Assembly: GCA_007124105.1 (NCBI GenBank)
Contig: SLFT01000075.1
Location: forward strand, 1 to 5,829
Source of the DNA: Candidatus Hydrogenedentota bacterium
Lineage (GTDB): Bacteria; Hydrogenedentota; Hydrogenedentia; Hydrogenedentales; CAITNO01
Length of the DNA: 5,829 bases
Reading direction: 5' to 3'
Of this stretch, positions 1 to 5,829 are shown one piece after another. Each line of letters starts with the position of its first letter. Positions within the stretch are counted from its first letter, which is position 1. Both the position numbers and the translations under genes were made by a program. The notes beneath the pieces are model-generated. The model saw only the letters and a program-made list of their open reading frames with translations. It had not been told where the DNA came from and ran no database searches.

Positions 1-65
1 GCATGTCTGGAGAACTCATACATGCGTCGGGCAATCTTGTCACGTATTATTTCCAGCAATGTCAT
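1..65 (-). CDS. N-terminus of probable DUF4258 (RelE-like) protein, partial
   Basis: Reading the minus strand from 65, an ATG opens a frame with no stop to the window edge: 21 full codons beginning MTLLEIIRDKIARRMYEF and continuing SRH. An AAAGGA element (76-71) lies five bases before the ATG. An in-frame ATG at 71 overlaps that element, so 65 is the better start. The short amphipathic helix followed by a Tyr-x-Phe-Ser-x-His segment resembles the start of DUF4258 proteins, small RelE-fold proteins often paired with a zinc-finger or HTH antitoxin. A partner, if any, would lie beyond the left edge. It follows the GxxExxY fragment in the same direction, with a 66-base gap holding a stem-loop. 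Only 21 residues are visible, so the family call is by resemblance; any small accessory protein is possible. Confidence 0.45.
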   Translation of the reverse strand, partial: MTLLEIIRDKIARRMYEFSRH

Positions 66-95
66 AATCATCCTTTGGCAGGCGTTTGACTTTTC

Positions 96-126
96 TTCTC
101 CGCGAACCGAAAAGGTTCGCAGAGAA
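96..126. other. Strong stem-loop between two minus-strand accessory genes
   Basis: TCTCCGCGAACC (97-108) pairs with GGTTCGCAGAGA (114-125) around a five-base GAAAA loop. Eleven of twelve positions pair (C101/A121 do not), and T96/A126 extends the stem. It lies just past the stop of the GxxExxY fragment (132) and before the DUF4258-like start (65), so it could attenuate or terminate minus-strand transcription. The minus strand after the stem reads AGAAAAG, which is not a U-tract, so it is not a textbook intrinsic terminator in that direction. From memory, similar CTCTGCGAACC-type sequences recur near GxxExxY genes in many genomes, so it may instead be a short dispersed repeat. Confidence 0.6.
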
Positions 127-131
127 TTCAA

Positions 132-332
132 TTATAATTTATTCATAATGCGTTTTACACACTTGATCAGGGCGGGTTCATGGAAATTAATGTTCAATCG
201 CAATCTTTTGTCAGACAACCGCAGATAGGTCAAGGTCTTTGCATGGCCCATGGCGGTCATGGCTTCTTTCGCTTTCACATCCACAACGACGGTGTCCGTT
301 ACCAGCAAATCCAGCCGCAACCGCGCGTAGAG
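132..332 (-). pseudogene. GxxExxY-family protein, C-terminal half only
   Basis: The minus-strand frame from 332 to the TAA at 134-132 encodes about 66 residues. They contain RLDLLVTDTVVVDVKAKEA, then GHAKTLTYLRLSDKRLRLNI, then NFHEPALIKCVKRIMN. This closely follows the C-terminal half of GxxExxY proteins (about 120-130 residues), which are small PD-(D/E)XK-like proteins of unknown function. The D-L-L-V / V-D-V-K pattern matches the part of the fold that normally carries the nuclease-like D...ExK residues; here the second acidic residue is Asp instead of the usual Glu. The N-terminal half, including the GxxExxY motif, is absent: an in-frame TAG sits at 335-333 and the only start in the fragment is a TTG at 320 with no good ribosome site. 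I read it as a 5'-truncated remnant. A short expressed protein is possible but less likely. Confidence 0.65.
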
Positions 333-645
333 CTATTAACTTTTCCGATCATGGCAATGGGTCCAACCGCTGTCGTCATACATTTTTGCAGCGCATCAAT
401 GGTTTCCGGCAGCAGGCGCGGCGGTTCACTCCAACGGTCACAAGTGTGTTTTCGGTTTCGACCGCCTGTAGGTTTGCCCTCCTGCTCCCCTTTCTCCCCT
501 CAAATTCGTTATACTAAGCGTGGATGTGAATAAAACAAGTGTATTCGCGTCTATACCAGACAACGGTTATGCGTTGTTTCATGAAAGTGTGCGTGATGGT
601 ACGCCAGTCTTTGTGGCCAGACCCGTGATAAGGAGTAACAAATCA
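333..645. other. Gene-free stretch upstream of the lipoprotein gene
   Basis: No intact gene is supported here. The minus strand has an open stretch from about 499 to 300 without a plausible start at its beginning; its residues LLPETIDALQKCMTTAVGPI faintly recall the C-terminal tail of some bacterial Ser/Thr kinases, but the match is too weak to call. The plus strand has a pyrimidine-rich run (471-500), then a TATACT hexamer at 510-515 that could be a -10 element, but no matching -35 lies at the right distance. The 42 codons immediately before 646 are open in the lipoprotein frame but lack a ribosome site at their GTG (520). They are best read as 5' untranslated region. Confidence 0.5.
629..635 (+). 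promoter_or_regulatory. Ribosome binding site fixing the lipoprotein start
   Basis: TAAGGAG ends ten bases before the ATG at 646. It selects this start over the upstream GTG at 520, which has no such element. The choice also puts a lipoprotein signal peptide directly at the N-terminus. Confidence 0.8.
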
Positions 646-1332
646 ATGAAGAAATACACAGCCTTTTGCGCGGCGGCGTTGCTTGCGGTAGCGTTGGGAT
701 GCGTCATTCGCACCGAGCATAAGATTGACGCCCATATAACGCTTGATATACGGCACATTGCCGACCAGGCCGAGAGCGTTCTGGATTTTGTTGAAGGCAA
801 GACAGACGATCTACCCGGCATGGAGAGCGTTTCTGAACCGGTGTCCCACAGACTGGATTTTTTGAACGCCTTAAGTCCGATCCAAACGGCCCATGCAGCC
901 TCTCTAAAAGAGACTACCTCGCCGCGGGTACGCGAAATTGCCACAAGCATGCGCGAACGCAACCCGCAGATAGAAACGCTGAAACAGCAGGGTTGCCTGG
1001 GCGAAACCAATCGCGGTTATGTGGAGTTGCGTGATTGCGCCGCCTTGCAGGAAGCAGGCAAGCGCAATGAAGCGCAGCAACTGGTTGCCGACGAGAACAA
1101 GGACCGTAAAGCCCTGTACGCGGAGATTGCGCGCCTGAACCGCGAAACACCCGAAATCACGGTGGCGAAGGTTGAGTCCATCTATGCGGTAGAGCGCTTA
1201 AGCCGCGCCCGCTCGGGCCAGATTTTTCAACTGCCGCCCCCGGGCGACGAATTCGACGCTGTCAAAACCTCCGCCCTCGGTCGCGCCCTGGGCGACAAAT
1301 GCGTACCCAACGCATGGATAACCATACCGTAA
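646..1332 (+). CDS. Lipoprotein with YnbE-like and YdbL-like (DUF1318) segments
   Basis: Product of 228 residues, predicted to be a lipoprotein. A two-lysine N-terminus and a hydrophobic stretch (5-17) lead to a lipobox ALGC, giving lipidation at Cys19; Ala at -3 is tolerated but not ideal. Residues 19-51, around HKIDAHITLDIRHI and VLDFVEG, resemble the mature part of the small lipoprotein YnbE. Residues about 90-200 match DUF1318/YdbL: GxxGETNRGYVEL (116-128), then VADENKDRKALYAEIARLN (147-165), and a late ARSGQIFQLPPPG (188-200) corresponding to the YdbL 'ARAKPGE' region. In E. coli, ydbH-ynbE-ydbL are three genes. YdbH is an AsmA-like protein implicated in moving phospholipid between membranes, YnbE is its outer-membrane lipoprotein partner and YdbL is a periplasmic modulator. 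Here the two small partners appear in one chain, joined by a linker (52-89). Cys117 and Cys131 could form a disulfide. No AsmA-like gene is visible in the window. The DUF1318 assignment is firm; the YnbE resemblance is moderate. Confidence 0.8.
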   Translation: MKKYTAFCAAALLAVALGCVIRTEHKIDAHITLDIRHIADQAESVLDFVEGKTDDLPGMESVSEPVSHRLDFLNALSPIQTAHAASLKETTSPRVREIATSMRERNPQIETLKQQGCLGETNRGYVELRDCAALQEAGKRNEAQQLVADENKDRKALYAEIARLNRETPEITVAKVESIYAVERLSRARSGQIFQLPPPGDEFDAVKTSALGRALGDKCVPNAWITIP

Positions 1333-1354
1333 CGCACAGATAACGATACGCGGG

Positions 1355-3226
1355 CTAGAACGTCATATCGTAATGATACACGCCCTCACGCAGCTGGCTG
1401 TTTACCGTAAGCCCTGAATTGTTGAACACGGACTGCATGGCCTTGTTCTCGTCCAGAACTTCGGCGGTAAATCCCGCGATGCCGTTTTTCTTGGCAATGG
1501 TGCAAAGATGTTTGAATAGAAATGATCCGATGTGGCGGTGCTGGTATTTGTCCAGCACCACAAACGCAACTTCGGCGCGGTTGGTGCTCATGTCCAGATA
1601 ATAGCCGCCAATAGCGACAATGGTATCGCCGTCCGCCTCGGAGATTGTGGCTACGATGGACACTTCATTGCGGTGGTCAATGTACACAAACTGCTGTACC
1701 TGTTTGCGAGGCACCCATTTCATGCGGGCCATGAAGCGCGTATACAAAGACTGCTTTGACAGGGCATGGAACAGTTCACGCACCTTGGGCTCGTCCGTGG
1801 GATGGATGGGCCGCACGGTCAGTTGCGTACCGTTGTTTAACAGGAAGGTGGTGCGCGTCTCCTTCGGGCCAACGGTTATCTTGCCGCTGTAATCCGCGAG
1901 ATCGGCGCGCACATACTTGTATTCGATGGCGTCCTTGAGCAGTTGTTCGCGATAATCAGGGTGTGCGATGCTGATCAACGCCAGGGCGCGTTCTTGAATG
2001 GTCTTGCCGTGCAAATACGCCACACCGTATTCAGTGACCACATAATGCACGTCTCCACGCGTGGTCACCACGCCCGCGCCAGGGGTCAACGTACTCACGA
2101 TACGCGATTTTTCACCGCGCGCCGTACTGTGCAACGCGATAATTGCCTTGCCGTCTTCCGAGCGCGCCGCTCCTCGATTGAAATCCAGCTGCCCGCCAAT
2201 GCCGGAATAGAACTGATAACCGATGCTGTCGGCGCATACCTGGCCGGTCAGGTCCACCTCGAGCGCCACATTGATGGCAACCATTTTGTTTTGACGGGAG
2301 ATAATGAAGGGGTCATTGACATATTCGGTGGGATAGAAGGAGAACAAGGGGTTGTTGTCAATAAAGTCGTAGAGCCGCTGTGTACCCATCACGAAGCTGG
2401 CCACAATTTTACCGCGGTCCATGGACTTCAACGCGCCGGTGATAACGCCCGCCTCCACAAGCGGAATAATCGAGTCGGTCAGCATTTCCGTGTGAATGCC
2501 GATATCCTTCTTCTTCAACAGAAACGGCGCAACCGCCTGCGGAACGCGACCGATGCCCAATTGGACGGTAGCCCCATCTTCGACCAGGCCGCCCAGATAC
2601 TCGCCGATTTCCTCCGTACCCGGCCGGTCATCAGGGGGCATGTTTTCGATAATAGGCACATCCACCGGCGTCAGATAATCTATATCGTACACATGCAACA
2701 TGGAATCGCCCAGTGTGCGCGGCATTCGCTGGTTCACCTGGGCGATGACCAGGCGCGCGTTTTCAGCGGCGCTCTTGACAATATCCACAGAAACGCCCAG
2801 GCTGCACATACCGTTTTCATCGGGCGGCGTTGTCTGTATCAGCGCCACGTCCAGCGGCATCCGGCCCGACTTGAACAGGCGCGGGATATCCGACAGGAAA
2901 ATGGGGGTATAATCGCCCATGCCCTGCTGAATAATGTCGCGCACATTCTGTGAGATAAAGAAGCTGTTAACCGGAAAACAGTTGGACAGTTCCCTGGTGG
3001 CGTAGGGCGCGTCGCCACGCGTAAGCAGTTGTATGATCTCGATGTCGGTGAGTTCGCGCGCGCGCGCGACCAGCGCCTTCACCAGCGCTACCGGGGTAGC
3101 GCATCCTGTGCCAAGGAACACGCTCTGTCCTGGCTGAATCTGCGCTACCGCCTCTTCGGCGGTCACCACCATTTCCGCATAGTCTGTCTGCCAGGTAGGG
3201 TTGTAACTGATCTTCTTTTCTGTCAT
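1355..3226 (-). CDS. Acetyl-CoA hydrolase/CoA-transferase with C-terminal GNAT domain
   Basis: Product of 623 residues, probably cytoplasmic, with two parts. Residues 1 to about 445 form a class-I CoA-transferase of the acetyl-CoA hydrolase/4-hydroxybutyrate CoA-transferase family, which usually has about 430-500 residues. AINVALEVDLTGQV (317-330) holds the expected catalytic glutamate, Glu323, which forms the glutamyl-CoA thioester. GIGGQLDF (342-349) is the conserved glycine loop near CoA. Residues about 460-623 form a GNAT domain. LTVRPIHPTDEPKVRELFHAL (469-489 region) and the YTRF motif (495-498) resemble the GNAT domain of the protein acetyltransferase Pat/YfiQ. In its acetyl-CoA loop, YQHRHIGSFL (561-570), the usual first glycine of Q/RxxGxG/A is His565. 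The start at 3226 has CAGGAG (3243-3238) eleven bases before it, inside the end of the upstream synthetase gene; the gap between the genes is 6 bases, so the two are almost certainly co-transcribed and possibly translationally coupled. The architecture is known in databases as a bifunctional protein. Acid substrate and acetylation target cannot be read from sequence. Confidence 0.93.
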   Translation of the reverse strand: MTEKKISYNPTWQTDYAEMVVTAEEAVAQIQPGQSVFLGTGCATPVALVKALVARARELTDIEIIQLLTRGDAPYATRELSNCFPVNSFFISQNVRDIIQQGMGDYTPIFLSDIPRLFKSGRMPLDVALIQTTPPDENGMCSLGVSVDIVKSAAENARLVIAQVNQRMPRTLGDSMLHVYDIDYLTPVDVPIIENMPPDDRPGTEEIGEYLGGLVEDGATVQLGIGRVPQAVAPFLLKKKDIGIHTEMLTDSIIPLVEAGVITGALKSMDRGKIVASFVMGTQRLYDFIDNNPLFSFYPTEYVNDPFIISRQNKMVAINVALEVDLTGQVCADSIGYQFYSGIGGQLDFNRGAARSEDGKAIIALHSTARGEKSRIVSTLTPGAGVVTTRGDVHYVVTEYGVAYLHGKTIQERALALISIAHPDYREQLLKDAIEYKYVRADLADYSGKITVGPKETRTTFLLNNGTQLTVRPIHPTDEPKVRELFHALSKQSLYTRFMARMKWVPRKQVQQFVYIDHRNEVSIVATISEADGDTIVAIGGYYLDMSTNRAEVAFVVLDKYQHRHIGSFLFKHLCTIAKKNGIAGFTAEVLDENKAMQSVFNNSGLTVNSQLREGVYHYDMTF

Positions 3227-3232
3227 AAATCG

Positions 3233-5326
3233 TTATACTCCTGAAAGAATCATGCGCGCATCGGCCACGACCGGTTGTGTGCCCACGCCCCCCACGATGA
3301 AGGGGTTGATGTCCATCTCTTCGATTTGCGGAAAGTCCGTCACCAGCTGGCTGATCCGCTGCAACGCGGCGGCGATAACGTTAAGATCAACACCCGCTTC
3401 GCCGCGGGCGCCGCGCAACAACGCATAAGACCGGGTACTCTCAAGCATTTGCAGCGCTTCCTGATGTGTCAATGGCGCCAAATAGAAACTCACGTCCTTC
3501 ATCACTTCTACAAAAATGCCGCCCAGGCCGAACATAAGCATGGGGCCGAATTGCGGGTCGCGATGCATTCCCAGAATGACCTCGCGGCCCGACGCGCTCA
3601 TCTTTTCAATAAGCACGCCGCGCAACTTGGCCGTGGGCGCTTTGCGACCAATGCGCAACATCATGAGATCGTAAGCGTCCATCACTTCCGACGCTCTGGA
3701 AAGGTTCAGCTTGACGCCGCCGAAATCCGATTTATGCAAGATGTCCGGCGACACAATCTTCATGGCCACGGGATAGCCGATGCGCTCTGCAACAGCGATG
3801 GCGTCCTCGCCACTGCGCGCGAGCCGACCTGGCGGCACATTAAAATCATAAGCGCGCAGAATCTCCTTGGCCTCCACTTCACCCACTTCGGGACGCCCCG
3901 CCCGCACCTGCCGCGACAGGACGCGCTCGACCCGGTGGCGGTTCACCGGGAACCGCGCCACAACACGTGGAGGGCGGCTCAGCCAGGCCGCGTAATCCAC
4001 CATCGCCTTGAGCGCCCCAACAGCGCGTTCGGGTGAAGGATAGTCGGGTACATTTGCCGCCACAAATTTGGCGCGCGCATTGGCCACCTGCGCGCCGCCC
4101 ATGAAAGAGACCAGTACCGGCTTCTCGCCCGTGGCCGCGGCAATAATAGCATCCGCGGTGGCATCTGGGTCGGACATGGCTTGGGGCGTTAAAATTACAA
4201 TCACGGCGTCTATTGTCGGGTCCGACAATGTTTTTTCCAATGCCATTGCGTATCGGGCAGGATCGGCGTCGCCCAATACATCTATCGGGTTTCCCACGCT
4301 TGCCGCCGCCGGCAATTGCGCGGCCATTGCCTCGGCTATCTCGGCCGTGGGCGCGTCCAAATTCATGTCCAATGTTTCAACGGCGTCGGCGGCCATGATG
4401 CCGGGGCCGCCCGCATTGGTGATTACCGCCACGCGGTTGCCCTTTGGCAGAGGCTGCATTGCGAGGGCCGCGGCAAAATCAAAGAGCGACTCGAAGTCGT
4501 CCGTGCGCACCACGCCCGCGCGCTTGAAAGCGGCGCCATAAGCGATATCCGCGCCCGCGAGGCTGCCCGTGTGCGAGGAAGCCGCCTTGCCCCCGGCCGC
4601 TGTGGTGCCCGCCTTCAGTATAACCACGGGCGTGTTGCGCGACACTTCTTCAGCCACGCGAATGAATTCCGGGCCGTTGTCAATACTTTCGAGGTAGGCC
4701 GCAATCACCCGGGTCTGTTCGTCCTTCGCCAGCGCCTGCAATAAGTCCGTCTCGCACAGGTCCGCCTTGTTGCCAATGCTGATCAACTTCGCCAAACCCA
4801 CGCCGCGGCCTTCCGCCCAGTCGAGAATAGCGGTGCAGAGCGCGCCCGATTGCGACAGCACCGAAATGGCGCCCGCCTTGGGCATCTGCGCGGCAAAAGA
4901 GGCATTCATGTCGTTTTCAGTGTTTATAAGACCCAGACAATTGGGCCCAAGCAAACGGATGCGGTGCTTGCGGCAGAAACCGGCCGCCTCTTTTTCAAGC
5001 GTTGCGCCGGCCTCGCCAACCTCTTTGAAGCCAGCGGTTATGATTGCGACCGCCTTGGCGCCCGATGCCGCCGCGCTTTCAAGCGCAGACATCACCACGG
5101 GCGGCGGGACAACAACAATCACCAGATCAACCTGTACCCGGGCTTCGCGCACATCCTTGTAGCAAGGCAACCCAAGAATCTCATCCACCTGTGGATTTAC
5201 AGGGATGATTTTGCCCGCGTACCCGTTCTTTACCAGGTTTGACAATATGGCATAGCCTACCTTGCCGGGATTGCGCGATGCGCCGATCACAGCCACTGTC
5301 TTTGGGTAAAACAATCCATCAAGCAT
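3233..5326 (-). CDS. ADP-forming acetate/acyl-CoA ligase, fused alpha-beta chain
   Basis: Product of 697 residues, the normal size for a single-chain ADP-forming acyl-CoA synthetase. The reaction is acyl-CoA + ADP + phosphate to acid + CoA + ATP, reversible. Order of domains: CoA-binding Rossmann domain (about 5-130; AVIGASRNPGKVGYAI, and GPNCLGLIN at 127-135), succinyl-CoA-ligase-like domain (about 150-290) with the alpha phosphohistidine His252 in KAASSHTGSLAG, a further ligase-CoA domain (about 297-450; TNAGGPGI 303-310), and a C-terminal ATP-grasp domain (about 480-697). The beta-subunit histidine is present as His531 in DILHKSDFGGVKL, and EEMDINPF (669-676) supplies the ATP-grasp metal/nucleotide residues. 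Retention of both histidines distinguishes it from the inactive synthetase-like half of Pat/YfiQ. AAGAAGG (5342-5336) lies nine bases before the ATG. It is the first gene of the operon with the CoA-transferase/GNAT gene. Acyl specificity (acetate, propionate, branched or aryl acids) is not visible. Confidence 0.94.
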   Translation of the reverse strand: MLDGLFYPKTVAVIGASRNPGKVGYAILSNLVKNGYAGKIIPVNPQVDEILGLPCYKDVREARVQVDLVIVVVPPPVVMSALESAAASGAKAVAIITAGFKEVGEAGATLEKEAAGFCRKHRIRLLGPNCLGLINTENDMNASFAAQMPKAGAISVLSQSGALCTAILDWAEGRGVGLAKLISIGNKADLCETDLLQALAKDEQTRVIAAYLESIDNGPEFIRVAEEVSRNTPVVILKAGTTAAGGKAASSHTGSLAGADIAYGAAFKRAGVVRTDDFESLFDFAAALAMQPLPKGNRVAVITNAGGPGIMAADAVETLDMNLDAPTAEIAEAMAAQLPAAASVGNPIDVLGDADPARYAMALEKTLSDPTIDAVIVILTPQAMSDPDATADAIIAAATGEKPVLVSFMGGAQVANARAKFVAANVPDYPSPERAVGALKAMVDYAAWLSRPPRVVARFPVNRHRVERVLSRQVRAGRPEVGEVEAKEILRAYDFNVPPGRLARSGEDAIAVAERIGYPVAMKIVSPDILHKSDFGGVKLNLSRASEVMDAYDLMMLRIGRKAPTAKLRGVLIEKMSASGREVILGMHRDPQFGPMLMFGLGGIFVEVMKDVSFYLAPLTHQEALQMLESTRSYALLRGARGEAGVDLNVIAAALQRISQLVTDFPQIEEMDINPFIVGGVGTQPVVADARMILSGV

Positions 5327-5829
5327 AAATTAAAGCCTTCTTGAGATTATGCGGCCGACGAAAACAATCGTATATATACGGCAATAAGCAACAACATACC
5401 GAGCAAAGAAGAAGCGCATGCCACACCATCTGCGAATCATCCTCGAAATCAAAGATACAATACGCAAAACAATAGCGACACGCGTCAGGCGAAATTGGGG
5501 AAGGGTCGGGCGCCTGCGTCAGCTTCCACACCGTCATTCCTGACGCCGCCAGTCCCTTTTTCAAATAAACCGTGTAAGACAAAAGGACCGCGCGCAGTTA
5601 CAACATCAAAAGTGACGCCATATAGCTCAAACCCCTTGCTACAGGTATATCATTTTTTGGGGGGCATTTTCCAACTTCTGCGCAATAACGCTTCGGGGGC
5701 AGCCGTTTTAGATGTCCGTTTAAACCGGCATAACCCATGGGGCAAACTACAGCGCCCACGGATATGACGCGCCCATTTTTTTCATCAGACTCCTGCAACG
5801 CTTGTGTAACATGCCCTTGATACTTGTTA
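5327..5829. other. 503-base upstream region without a supportable gene
   Basis: Both strands were read. The clearest plus-strand candidate is a 41-codon frame at 5418-5543 (start MPHHLRIILEIKDTIRK) with AAGAAG before the ATG; it is short, very basic and unlike any family I know. On the minus strand, CAGGAG (5795-5790) precedes an ATG at 5785 that gives only a 12-residue peptide (MKKMGASYPWAL). Structural features are an inverted pair GCGTCAGG (5482-5489) and CCTGACGC (5539-5546), a third GCGTCAG copy at 5516-5522, and a T6-G6 run at 5653-5664. Longer open frames here use weak starts and have low-complexity, unconserved-looking sequence. The operon promoter probably lies in this region, but I cannot place it. 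Confidence 0.5.
5369..5380. promoter_or_regulatory. Perfect AT-rich palindrome upstream of the acyl-CoA operon
   Basis: CGTATATATACG is a perfect 12-base palindrome centred about 48 bases before the start codon of the synthetase gene. The position suits an operator or a -10 region for the minus-strand operon, and TATATA is a passable -10. I found no well-spaced -35 partner, so a promoter call is not secure. A palindrome of this size and simple composition can also arise by chance. Confidence 0.3.

Noticed and set aside
510..515. TATACT as a -10 element for the lipoprotein gene
   Set aside because: No TTG-like -35 hexamer is found 16-18 bases upstream; the sequence there is a C/T run.
520..645. 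An N-terminal extension of the lipoprotein from a GTG at 520
   Set aside because: There is no ribosome site for that GTG, while the ATG at 646 has TAAGGAG and begins a lipoprotein signal peptide.
1343..1370. ACGATA and TATCGT as a terminator hairpin between the convergent genes
   Set aside because: The arms are only six bases, the loop is long and AT-poor, and no T-run follows on either strand.
1943..2953. A 336-codon open frame on the plus strand
   Set aside because: It lies fully antisense to the CoA-transferase gene, whose protein matches a known family throughout; the antisense product is His/Arg/Gln-rich and lacks any recognisable domain.
3054..3069. A run of alternating CG bases as a possible repeat or Z-DNA site
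   Set aside because: It is short and is explained by the Ala-Arg-Ala-Arg codons of the CoA-transferase.
3275..4036. A 253-codon open frame on the plus strand
   Set aside because: It is antisense to the ATP-grasp part of the synthetase gene and has the composition of a mirror frame.
5319..5582. An 87-codon minus-strand frame with a Cys-rich hydrophobic stretch
   Set aside because: It starts at a TTG without a ribosome site, overlaps the synthetase start and resembles no known family.
5653..5664. T6-G6 run as a phase-variation tract
   Set aside because: No gene or mapped promoter overlaps it, so slippage there has no evident consequence.

Overview
The window looks like a piece of a moderately GC-rich, Gram-negative bacterial chromosome. 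A predicted outer-membrane-type lipoprotein (646-1332) carries YnbE-like and YdbL-like segments, which are envelope proteins known from diderm bacteria. An ADP-forming acetyl-CoA synthetase beside a CoA-transferase suggests acetate/acyl-CoA metabolism typical of anaerobic or fermentative organisms. I cannot fix the phylum. The combination fits uncultivated PVC, Hydrogenedentes-like or deltaproteobacterial lineages, but this is an impression from family distribution and not a measurement.

Layout: the left edge (1-332) is accessory DNA on the minus strand. It holds the first 21 codons of a probable DUF4258 (RelE-like) protein running off the window, a strong stem-loop, and the C-terminal half of a GxxExxY-family protein whose N-terminal half is missing. 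A 313-base stretch (333-645) follows with no convincing intact gene. Next, on the plus strand, comes a 228-residue lipoprotein. It converges, with only a 22-base gap, on a two-gene minus-strand operon covering 5326 down to 1355. The last 503 bases (5327-5829) are the upstream region of that operon and contain no gene I can support.

The operon is the core of the window. Its first gene is a single-chain (alpha-beta) ADP-forming acyl-CoA synthetase that keeps both phosphohistidine positions. Its second gene, starting 6 bases after the first one's stop, is an acetyl-CoA hydrolase/CoA-transferase with a C-terminal GNAT acetyltransferase domain of the Pat/YfiQ kind. One enzyme can turn acyl-CoA into acid plus ATP, and the other can swap CoA between acids. 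The GNAT domain could acetylate a protein, possibly an acyl-CoA enzyme, linking activity to acetyl-CoA level. That last role is inference.

I see no defence system, CRISPR array, complete mobile element, rRNA or tRNA, and no clear evidence of an entirely undescribed system. The most interesting points are the fusion of YnbE-like and YdbL-like parts in one lipoprotein, and the placement of a Pat-like GNAT domain on the CoA-transferase rather than on the synthetase.
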